Source: Cytophagaceae bacterium
GTDB lineage: Bacteria > Bacteroidota > Bacteroidia > Cytophagales > Spirosomataceae
NCBI GenBank assembly: GCA_005791165.1
Contig: SXXW01000007.1
Span: 1-64,000, forward strand
DNA: 64,000 nucleotides
Direction of reading: 5' to 3'
Of this stretch, positions 55,097-61,711 are shown one piece after another. A program made the translations under genes and the position numbers. Under the pieces are notes generated by a model. That model was not told the DNA's origin, did not search any database, and saw only the letters and a list, made by a program, of their open reading frames with translations. Each line of letters opens with the position of its first letter. Within the stretch, counting starts at the first letter, position 1.

Positions 55097-56475
55097 AATA
55101 TAGTATATCCGTCGCCAAAGAAAATTGGCTCCAAATAACCTGTGAGTTCCAACCTAAGAAATTGGGGAGGCTGAAAATAGGATTGCCTATCTGGCGACCG
55201 GGGCGATATCAAGTACAAAACTTTGCGAAAAACATACCTGAAATTACAGCCTATCGGGAAGAAAAACAGGTTTCAATAGCCAAGATTGAATCTTCGGTTT
55301 GGGAAATAAATTGCACAGAAATTGTACCCATTAAGATCGTATATACCTATTTTGCGGTTCAGCGAGATGCGGGAGGTTCGGTGGCAAATGCGGAAATGTT
55401 GTACATTAATTTTGTCAATTGCCTCGTTTGTCCCCTAGGTTTTGAAAATCAGGGATGCGAAGTGACGATCAAATTTCCGGGCCAATGGCAATTTGCGACC
55501 TCTTTGGCTTTTAAAAATGATGTGTTTCAAGCGCGAACCTATCGGGAATTAGTGGATTCCCCTTTTCTTGCGGCGACAAAAATCTTTTCATTTTCCTGGA
55601 AGGAAGCCGGGGCCCAATTTTTTATTCAGGGCATAGGCCCATCCACTGTTTTTACGGAACAATTGATTGACGCGTATCAAAAAATTGTTGCTTATCAATG
55701 TGCCTGGATGGGGGAATTGCCGGTGAAGAAATATCATTTTTTACATTGGATTTGCCCTGAACCTTTTTATCACGGAGTGGAACATACCAAATCCACGATG
55801 ATGGTCATGGGCCCAGAGGACCGAGCATGTTACGATGATTTAATCGGACTTGCTTCGCATGAATTTTTTCATGTTTGGAATATTGCCACCATAAGGCCAA
55901 AGCCATTATTGCCTTATCGCTATGGCGAAATTACGTATTTTGATACGGCCTGGATTGTGGAAGGCGTGACGACATATTTGGGGGATTGGTTTTTAAAAGC
56001 CTCAGGCGTCATTCATGAAGAGGAATATTTGAATTTACTCTTGGGGAATTTGAAATTACATTTTGACCGAGATCGTTATTCGGTTCAGTCGCTCACCCAG
56101 AGTTCGATGGATTTATGGCTCGACGGTTACGGCTCTTCCACCCCTGGAAAGCGAGTGTCCATTTATTTTAAAGGAGCAATTGTTGCCTTGGGTTTAGACT
56201 TATTAATCCAACAAAAATTTAGGGGCACTAAGTCCATTCGAGAGGTGATGCAACAGATGAATGCTCACTATGGACATTTGAAAAAAGGATATGAAACAAT
56301 TGATTTTTTTAGGATAGTCGAAGAAGTATATGAAGCACCGTTAACTGAGTTTTGGAACGTTTGGGTATTAGGGTCGGAGGATTTATTCGGACCATTGGCC
56401 ACCATTTTACGAAATTCAGGATTAGATTTATCGGAAGATTCTACGGTGGGACTTCAGCTCAACAAAATTTTCTAG
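55093..56475 (+). CDS. M61-family metallopeptidase (glycyl aminopeptidase-like)
   Basis: A 460-residue protein. The ATG at 55093 overlaps the recO stop (ATGA); the frame is open to 55066. The zinc motif is GLASHEFFHVWNIATIRP (HExxH), and the third ligand is probably in WIVEGVTTYLGDW. M61 enzymes of Bacteroidota usually carry a C-terminal PDZ domain and reach about 600 residues; this one ends without it. There is no signal peptide. Confidence 0.88.
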   Translation: MKYSISVAKENWLQITCEFQPKKLGRLKIGLPIWRPGRYQVQNFAKNIPEITAYREEKQVSIAKIESSVWEINCTEIVPIKIVYTYFAVQRDAGGSVANAEMLYINFVNCLVCPLGFENQGCEVTIKFPGQWQFATSLAFKNDVFQARTYRELVDSPFLAATKIFSFSWKEAGAQFFIQGIGPSTVFTEQLIDAYQKIVAYQCAWMGELPVKKYHFLHWICPEPFYHGVEHTKSTMMVMGPEDRACYDDLIGLASHEFFHVWNIATIRPKPLLPYRYGEITYFDTAWIVEGVTTYLGDWFLKASGVIHEEEYLNLLLGNLKLHFDRDRYSVQSLTQSSMDLWLDGYGSSTPGKRVSIYFKGAIVALGLDLLIQQKFRGTKSIREVMQQMNAHYGHLKKGYETIDFFRIVEEVYEAPLTEFWNVWVLGSEDLFGPLATILRNSGLDLSEDSTVGLQLNKIF

Positions 56476-56645
56476 TTTTTTTTCGATTGCCGACTCAATT
56501 TTGAGGAAATAATATTTCTTTTTAGGCTTTTTATTTGAGCGAATGTTAAAGAATTGAAATATAAGTTTACTTATTTTCTTTTAAGTATATATTATGTCGA
56601 ATGAGGGCGCTATCAATTTTCTAATTGTTTTAGAATTTTGTAGTT

Positions 56646-56990
56646 ATGAAAGACTTCGCCGCTCGAATTCGAAAAATTAGAAATGCTAAGGATTATAGCC
56701 AAGAGTATGTGTCTATGCAATTAGGCATAACCATGTCGGCCTATTCGAAAATTGAACGAGGAATCACAGATCCTTCCTTGTCCAGGATGATGCAAATTGC
56801 CGCAATTTTGGAATTTGAATTATCTGATTTTTTTCAAGTTAAAAATAGCTCAGAAACACCAAATTGGGAAGAAGAATCAAAGTTCCAAGAATATGGTTTT
56901 GTTACTCGGAAAGAGTTTGCTGAATATGTGCGAATGGTCACCGAATTACAAGCCAAATTGAACGAGATTCAGAACAAATTATCGCAATAA
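56646..56990 (+). CDS. XRE-type helix-turn-helix regulator, 114 aa
   Basis: Residues about 5-62 are a Cro/CI helix-turn-helix (IRKIRNAKDYSQEYVSMQLG, then YSKIERGITDPSLSRMMQIA). The C-terminal part is a short helical tail (EYVRMVTELQAKLNEIQNKL) that may dimerise as a coiled coil. It has a 170-bp upstream gap and lies 39 bp before hemB. Target genes are unknown. Confidence 0.88.
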   Translation: MKDFAARIRKIRNAKDYSQEYVSMQLGITMSAYSKIERGITDPSLSRMMQIAAILEFELSDFFQVKNSSETPNWEEESKFQEYGFVTRKEFAEYVRMVTELQAKLNEIQNKLSQ

Positions 56991-57003
56991 AAATTATATT
57001 CTG

Positions 57004-57011
57004 TACCTTTG
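57004..57011 (+). promoter_or_regulatory. -7 box for hemB
   Basis: TACCTTTG exactly fits the TAnnTTTG consensus and ends 18 bases before the hemB ATG at 57030. It shows that the TTG start at 57009 lies within the promoter and is not the true start. Confidence 0.65.
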
Positions 57012-57029
57012 TTTTCTAATTTAATTTCG

Positions 57030-58001
57030 ATGTTACAAAGGCCCCGTAGAAATCGTTCAAGTGCTGTAATTCGTTCCATGGTCGAGGAAACTAGACTTTC
57101 CGTGAAGGACATGTTGTTTCCTTTATTCGTCATGGAGGGGAAAAATGTAAGCACCGAAATCAAATCCATGCCCGGCATTTATCGCTACTCAACGGATTTA
57201 TTATTAAAAGAAATTGAATCATGTGTCCAATTGGGCATCCAATCGTTTGCCCTATTCCCTCAAATTGCAGAGTCAAAAAAAGACTCTATGGCTACAGAAA
57301 GCCATAAAAAAGGGTCTCTTTATTTAGAGAGCATTTATGAAGTAAGCAAAAGATTTCCTGAAATCAGTCTCTTAACGGATGTTGCGATGGACCCATACAG
57401 TTCGGATGGGCACGACGGAATTGTTCAAGGAGGCCAAATTTTAAATGATGAAACGTTACCTGTTTTAGCTAAAATGGCCATTGCCCAAGCACAAGCAGGT
57501 TCTAAATTGATCGGCCCCTCAGATATGATGGATGGCCGCATCGGATATTTGCGCGAGTCATTGGACGACGCGGGATTTTCACATGTGGGTATTATGGCCT
57601 ATACAGCTAAATACGCATCCGCTTTTTATGGACCCTTTCGGGATGCACTTGAGTCTGCGCCTAAGTTTGGCGATAAGAAAACCTATCAAATGAATCCGGC
57701 TAATCGCCGTGAAGCATTAATCGAATTGGAATTAGATGAATCCGAAGGGGCCGATTTTTTAATGGTCAAACCGGCTTTGGCCTATTTAGATATCATTTCT
57801 CTGTTAAGGGAAAATTCGCATTTGCCCATCGCCGCTTATAATGTATCAGGGGAATATGCGATGGTAAAAGCGGCGGCCCAACAAGGTTGGATTGATGGGG
57901 AAAAGGCCATGCTGGAATGTTTGTTGTCCATCAAACGTGCAGGAGCCCAAGTGATTTTAACCTATTTTGCCAAAGAGTTTGCTCAATTAAAAATTTCATA
58001 A
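57030..58001 (+). CDS. hemB: Porphobilinogen synthase (delta-aminolevulinic acid dehydratase)
   Basis: A 323-residue enzyme from the ATG at 57030 (MLQRPRRNRSS). The active-site lysine is in FLMVKPALAYLD. The metal loop reads LLTDVAMDPYSSDGHDGIV, rich in Asp and without the three cysteines of the zinc type, so it is a magnesium-type HemB. It joins two 5-aminolevulinate molecules into porphobilinogen for haem. It has its own promoter and precedes purM by 3 bases. Confidence 0.95.
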   Translation: MLQRPRRNRSSAVIRSMVEETRLSVKDMLFPLFVMEGKNVSTEIKSMPGIYRYSTDLLLKEIESCVQLGIQSFALFPQIAESKKDSMATESHKKGSLYLESIYEVSKRFPEISLLTDVAMDPYSSDGHDGIVQGGQILNDETLPVLAKMAIAQAQAGSKLIGPSDMMDGRIGYLRESLDDAGFSHVGIMAYTAKYASAFYGPFRDALESAPKFGDKKTYQMNPANRREALIELELDESEGADFLMVKPALAYLDIISLLRENSHLPIAAYNVSGEYAMVKAAAQQGWIDGEKAMLECLLSIKRAGAQVILTYFAKEFAQLKIS

Positions 58002-58004
58002 ATT

Positions 58005-59174
58005 ATGTCGTCTGATCGCTATATGCAACGAGGGGTTTCTGCCTCAAAAGAAGATGTTCATCGGGCGATTGCCAATCTAGACAAGGGAGTTTTTCCAGGC
58101 GCTTTTTGTAAAATTTCACCCGATATTTTGGGCGGCGACCCAGCGTATTGCAACATTATGCACGCGGATGGAGCAGGAACAAAGTCTTCTTTGGCCTATT
58201 TGTATTGGAAAGAAACAGGAGATATTTCGGTTTGGCGCGGCATTGCACAGGATGCAGTGGTGATGAATACAGACGATTTGATCTGTGTGGGGGCAACGGA
58301 CCAAATGCTACTTTCGTCTACGATAGGGCGAAATAAAAACGTAATTCCAGGAGAAGTTATAGCCGAGATTATCAACGGAACCGAGGAAGTTTTGCAAATG
58401 TTACGCGATCATGGCGTGGGAATTTATAGCACGGGTGGGGAAACGGCAGATGTGGGGGATTTAGTGCGAACGATTATTGTGGATAGTACGGCCATAGGCC
58501 GTATGAAACGCAGTGATGTGGTTTCAAATACTAATATTCAGGCAGGAGATGTGATTGTTGGCTTGGCTTCTGATGGCCAAGCAACCTATGAAAATAAATA
58601 CAATGGGGGGATGGGAAGCAATGGCTTGACTTCTGCTCGGCACGATGTTTTGGCTAAATATTTAGCTACAAAATATCCAGAAAGTTATGATCCTTCCGTT
58701 CCTGAGTCATTGGTTTATTCAGGATCTAAGCAATTAACGGATGTTGTGGAGGGTGTGGATTTGGATGTGGGCCAACTCATATTATCTCCGACTAGGACCT
58801 ATGCGCCAGTGATTATGGCCATATTGAAGTCGATGAGATCTCAAATCCACGGCATGGTGCACTGCTCAGGTGGTGCGCAAACCAAAATTTTGCATTTTGT
58901 CAACGATGTACACGTCGTGAAAGATCATTTATTTCCAATTCCGCCGCTTTTTGATTTAATTCAAAAAGAAAGCGGAACGGATTTTAAGGAAATGTACCAA
59001 GTATTTAACATGGGACACCGCATGGAATTATATGTGTCTCCTGAACGCGCAGAAGAAATTATTCAGATATCCGAATCCTTCGGAATTCCAGCTCAAATAG
59101 TCGGTCATGTGGAGGCTTTTTCAGGTAAAAAGCTGACCATCAGAAGTTCTTTTGGGGAATTTATTTACGAATAA
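58005..59174 (+). CDS. purM: Phosphoribosylformylglycinamidine cyclo-ligase (AIR synthase)
   Basis: A 389-residue PurM-type ATP-binding enzyme. The N-terminal HADGAGTKSSLAYLYWKETG, the MNTDDLICVGA segment and TGGETADVGDLV are the expected phosphate- and substrate-binding motifs. It makes AIR in purine synthesis. The length is that of the Bacteroidota form, longer than E. coli PurM. It starts 3 bases after hemB stops, which suggests a joint transcript. Confidence 0.92.
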   Translation: MSSDRYMQRGVSASKEDVHRAIANLDKGVFPGAFCKISPDILGGDPAYCNIMHADGAGTKSSLAYLYWKETGDISVWRGIAQDAVVMNTDDLICVGATDQMLLSSTIGRNKNVIPGEVIAEIINGTEEVLQMLRDHGVGIYSTGGETADVGDLVRTIIVDSTAIGRMKRSDVVSNTNIQAGDVIVGLASDGQATYENKYNGGMGSNGLTSARHDVLAKYLATKYPESYDPSVPESLVYSGSKQLTDVVEGVDLDVGQLILSPTRTYAPVIMAILKSMRSQIHGMVHCSGGAQTKILHFVNDVHVVKDHLFPIPPLFDLIQKESGTDFKEMYQVFNMGHRMELYVSPERAEEIIQISESFGIPAQIVGHVEAFSGKKLTIRSSFGEFIYE

Positions 59175-59186
59175 TTTATTCCTCAC

Positions 59187-59217
59187 TTGTAAATTTGAAA
59201 ATATCTTTTTAGATTTG
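59187..59217 (+). promoter_or_regulatory. Promoter of the rplU-rpmA operon
   Basis: TTG at 59187-59189 and TAGATTTG at 59210-59217 are spaced by 20 bases, a good match to the phylum's -33/-7 promoter. The leader to rplU would be about 65 bases, long enough for regulation by ribosomal protein. Confidence 0.7.
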
Positions 59218-59286
59218 CACCCCCATTTAAAGGGCTTTTAAAGGTAAAGACCTGGCCTCGTGGGATTCACTTAAATACATAATATA

Positions 59287-59601
59287 ATGTACGCAATCGT
59301 AGAAATTGCCGGGCAGCAGTTTAAAGTAGAAAAAGACCGGACCGTATATACCCACCGTTTGGCGGGCGAGGAAGGCGCTGCACTGGTTTTCGACAAGGTA
59401 TTACTTGTTGACAAAGGCGGAGATGTGACCGTAGGAGCACCCACAGTAGCGGGAGCTAAAATCACAGGAAAAATTGTTGCACACGTTCGTGGAGAAAAAG
59501 TTTTGGTCTTCAAGAAGAAACGTAGAAAGAGTTATCAAAAAATGAATGGTCACCGTCAAAACTTGACCAAAGTTTTAATTGAGTCAATTACTTTAAAATA
59601 A
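59287..59601 (+). CDS. rplU: 50S ribosomal protein L21
   Basis: A 104-residue protein that starts MYAIVEIAGQQFKVEKDRTV, with the 23S-binding KKKRRKSYQKMNGHRQNLT near its end. It is full length. It is followed by rpmA after 40 bases, the universal order. Confidence 0.97.
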   Translation: MYAIVEIAGQQFKVEKDRTVYTHRLAGEEGAALVFDKVLLVDKGGDVTVGAPTVAGAKITGKIVAHVRGEKVLVFKKKRRKSYQKMNGHRQNLTKVLIESITLK

Positions 59602-59641
59602 GTCTACAATTAGCGTTTTGAACGCATAAATTTATAAAAAA

Positions 59642-60037
59642 ATGGCACATAAGAAAGGCGCCGGATCATCCAAAAACGGGCGCGAATCACATAGTAAACG
59701 ATTAGGCGTTAAGTTGTTTGGTGGCCAAGCAGTTATTGCAGGAAATATTATTGTACGTCAAAGAGGTACAGCTCATAATCCAGGAGAGAATGTTGGATTA
59801 GGAAAAGATCATACATTGTTTGCTTTGTCAGATGGTGTGGTTGCATTTAAAAAAGGATTTAAAGGTCGTTCATTTGTACATGTGTTGCCAGCAGTTGCTG
59901 CTTCACCTGTGGCAAAAGCACCTGTAAAGAAAGCGGCTCCTGCTCCAGTAGCGGAAGTTGTAGCAGATGAAGTAGCTGTTGAGGCGGCTCCAAAAGCTAA
60001 GAAAGCTCCAGCAAAAAAGGCTGAGGCTGCTGAGTAA
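59642..60037 (+). CDS. rpmA: 50S ribosomal protein L27 with long C-terminal extension
   Basis: The first ~85 residues are a normal L27: [20 protein letters not shown], then [19 protein letters not shown]. The start lacks the cleavable N-terminal extension seen in some Firmicutes. Residues ~86-131 are an Ala/Lys/Pro/Val-rich tail (for example [14 protein letters not shown]), absent from standard L27. It is probably flexible and solvent-exposed. It sits before a strong terminator. Confidence 0.96.
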   Translation: MAHKKGAGSSKNGRESHSKRLGVKLFGGQAVIAGNIIVRQRGTAHNPGENVGLGKDHTLFALSDGVVAFKKGFKGRSFVHVLPAVAASPVAKAPVKKAAPAPVAEVVADEVAVEAAPKAKKAPAKKAEAAE

Positions 60038-60059
60038 TTCATTACAACAAACTATCAAG

Positions 60060-60088
60060 AACCTAGCATTTTCATGCTAGGTTTTTTT
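60060..60088 (+). terminator. Intrinsic terminator after rpmA
   Basis: ACCTAGCAT (60061-60069) pairs with ATGCTAGGT (60074-60082) around a four-base loop and is followed by a run of T. A strong hairpin of 9 bp, 23 bases past the rpmA stop. Confidence 0.88.
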
Positions 60089-60112
60089 GTTTTAAAGAAA
60101 CATAATTGGAGC

Positions 60113-60120
60113 TACCTTTG
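60113..60120 (+). promoter_or_regulatory. -7 box for the NifU-like gene
   Basis: TACCTTTG exactly fits TAnnTTTG, 21 bases before the ATG at 60142. A TTG at 60087-60089 is a candidate -33 element. Confidence 0.6.
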
Positions 60121-60141
60121 TTATTAATATTAAAATGAATT

Positions 60142-60735
60142 ATGGAAACGCCACAAATACATATTTATACTGAGTCTACCCCTAATCCACATTCTATGAA
60201 ATTTGTTTTCAATGTGGAATTATTGCCAGAAGGACTTTCATTTGATTATTCACAACCTGCTGATGGCTTGACAAAAGAGAAATCATCTCCTTTGGCCGTG
60301 GCTCTTTTTGGATTTGAGTTTGTTCGTCGGGTATTTATTACGAGTAATTTCATTACGGTCACCAAGGGGGAGGCGACTTTATGGGAAGATGAATTATTTG
60401 GCATTAAGCAGTATTTGAAAAAGTATTTCGAAGAGAAAAAGCCAGTATTTTCATTGCCTGAATCTGCTGCTGATAGCAGCTCTGATGATTCGGATACCGA
60501 GATTATAGGAAAAATTAAAAATGTATTGGAGCAATATGTAAGACCTGCCGTAGAATCGGATGGGGGAGCCATTTCTTTTCACTCTTTTGATGAGGAGATA
60601 GGCCAAGTAAAAGTACTTTTACAAGGGTCTTGTTCAGGTTGTCCATCTTCCCAAATGACGCTTAAAGCCGGGATTGAAGCGTTAATGACACGTATGATTC
60701 CTGAGGTGAAGGAAGTGGTGGCGGAAGGAGTTTAA
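60142..60735 (+). CDS. NifU-family Fe-S cluster scaffold (Nfu type)
   Basis: A 197-residue protein. Residues 1-~85 are the Nfu N-terminal domain (IYTESTPNPHSMKFVFNV). Residues ~120-197 are the NifU C-terminal domain with the CxxC in LLQGSCSGCPSSQMTLKAGI. The linker is acidic and Ser-rich (AADSSSDDSDTE). It assembles or transfers [4Fe-4S] clusters to target enzymes. It has its own promoter and ends at a two-way terminator. Confidence 0.92.
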   Translation: METPQIHIYTESTPNPHSMKFVFNVELLPEGLSFDYSQPADGLTKEKSSPLAVALFGFEFVRRVFITSNFITVTKGEATLWEDELFGIKQYLKKYFEEKKPVFSLPESAADSSSDDSDTEIIGKIKNVLEQYVRPAVESDGGAISFHSFDEEIGQVKVLLQGSCSGCPSSQMTLKAGIEALMTRMIPEVKEVVAEGV

Positions 60736-60751
60736 GACCTACTCAAAATAG

Positions 60752-60793
60752 AAAACAGCCATAAAAACGTTTCATTTTTATGGCTGTTTTTTA
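60752..60793. terminator. Bidirectional terminator between nfu and tpiA
   Basis: AAAACAGCCATAAAAA (60752-60767) and TTTTTATGGCTGTTTT (60775-60790) form a long hairpin with A and T tracts on both sides. It serves both convergent genes. Confidence 0.85.
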
Positions 60794-60798
60794 TTTCT

Positions 60799-61560
60799 TT
60801 AAAACGAAGTAGCTATGGTAATAAAGTCAGCTGCAACTAAAGAAGCACCACCTATTAAGCCACCGTCCACATCTGCACAGGCGAATAATTCTTGCGCATT
60901 TTTTGCATTGCAACTTCCACCATATAAAATGGAGCAATTATCCGCAGCGTTTTGGCCATATTTTGTGGCCAAATGTCCACGTAAATAAGCATGCATTTCT
61001 TGTGCTTGGTCAGAAGAAGCCGTTAATCCTGTACCTATTGCCCAAATGGGTTCGTAAGCAATCACCACTTTAGCAAAATCCTCGGCCGATAAATGGAATA
61101 AACTTTCGGTTAATTGTTGGGCTACAAAAGCTAAAAATTCTCCCCCTTCACGAAGGGCTAAACTTTCTCCACAACAAAAAATAGGGGTCAAGCCAGCAGC
61201 CAAGGCTGAGTCCACTTTGCCAGCTAATTGAGCATTTGATTCCGCAAAATATTGTCGGCGCTCTGAGTGTCCTAAAATGACATAAGAAATGCCCGAAGTG
61301 GCTAACATGTTAGCTGATATTTCTCCTGTATAGGCACCAGAGGATTTTTCGTGGCAATTTTGAGCGGAAACGGCTAAATTAGAGATGCCTGAAACAGCTT
61401 TATTTACCTCAGAAATAAATAGAGAGGGAGGAGCCATAATTACTTGAACGTCTTTTGAAACATCCGTTTTAACTAATTGGGCTACTTCATTCGCTAAAGC
61501 AATTGCTTCAGCAGCTGTTTTATTCATCTTCCAATTTCCTGCTACGATCTTTTTTCTCAT
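60799..61560 (-). CDS. tpiA: Triose-phosphate isomerase
   Basis: A 253-residue enzyme. GNWKMN holds the catalytic Lys, ILGHSERR the catalytic His, and IAYEPIWAIGTG the catalytic Glu; the phosphate loop is LYGGSCNAKN. It interconverts dihydroxyacetone phosphate and glyceraldehyde 3-phosphate. It is alone on the minus strand, divergent from the next gene with 151 bp between. Confidence 0.97.
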   Translation of the reverse strand: MRKKIVAGNWKMNKTAAEAIALANEVAQLVKTDVSKDVQVIMAPPSLFISEVNKAVSGISNLAVSAQNCHEKSSGAYTGEISANMLATSGISYVILGHSERRQYFAESNAQLAGKVDSALAAGLTPIFCCGESLALREGGEFLAFVAQQLTESLFHLSAEDFAKVVIAYEPIWAIGTGLTASSDQAQEMHAYLRGHLATKYGQNAADNCSILYGGSCNAKNAQELFACADVDGGLIGGASLVAADFITIATSF

Positions 61561-61711
61561 GATTTCATTTTTTTAATTATCCCCAAAATTACGATTCCTT
61601 TTTCGTGATTGAAAATTACATTGAAAAAATCAATCGTAAATCCTCAAAGATTCAGGCATTTCCCGTATTTTCACACATTATTTTGCCCACCCAAAATTTG
61701 ATATTTTTTAC

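Noticed and set aside
57009-57029. Earlier TTG start for hemB
   Set aside because: It lies within the -7 promoter box (57004-57011); the ATG at 57030 gives the normal N-terminus.
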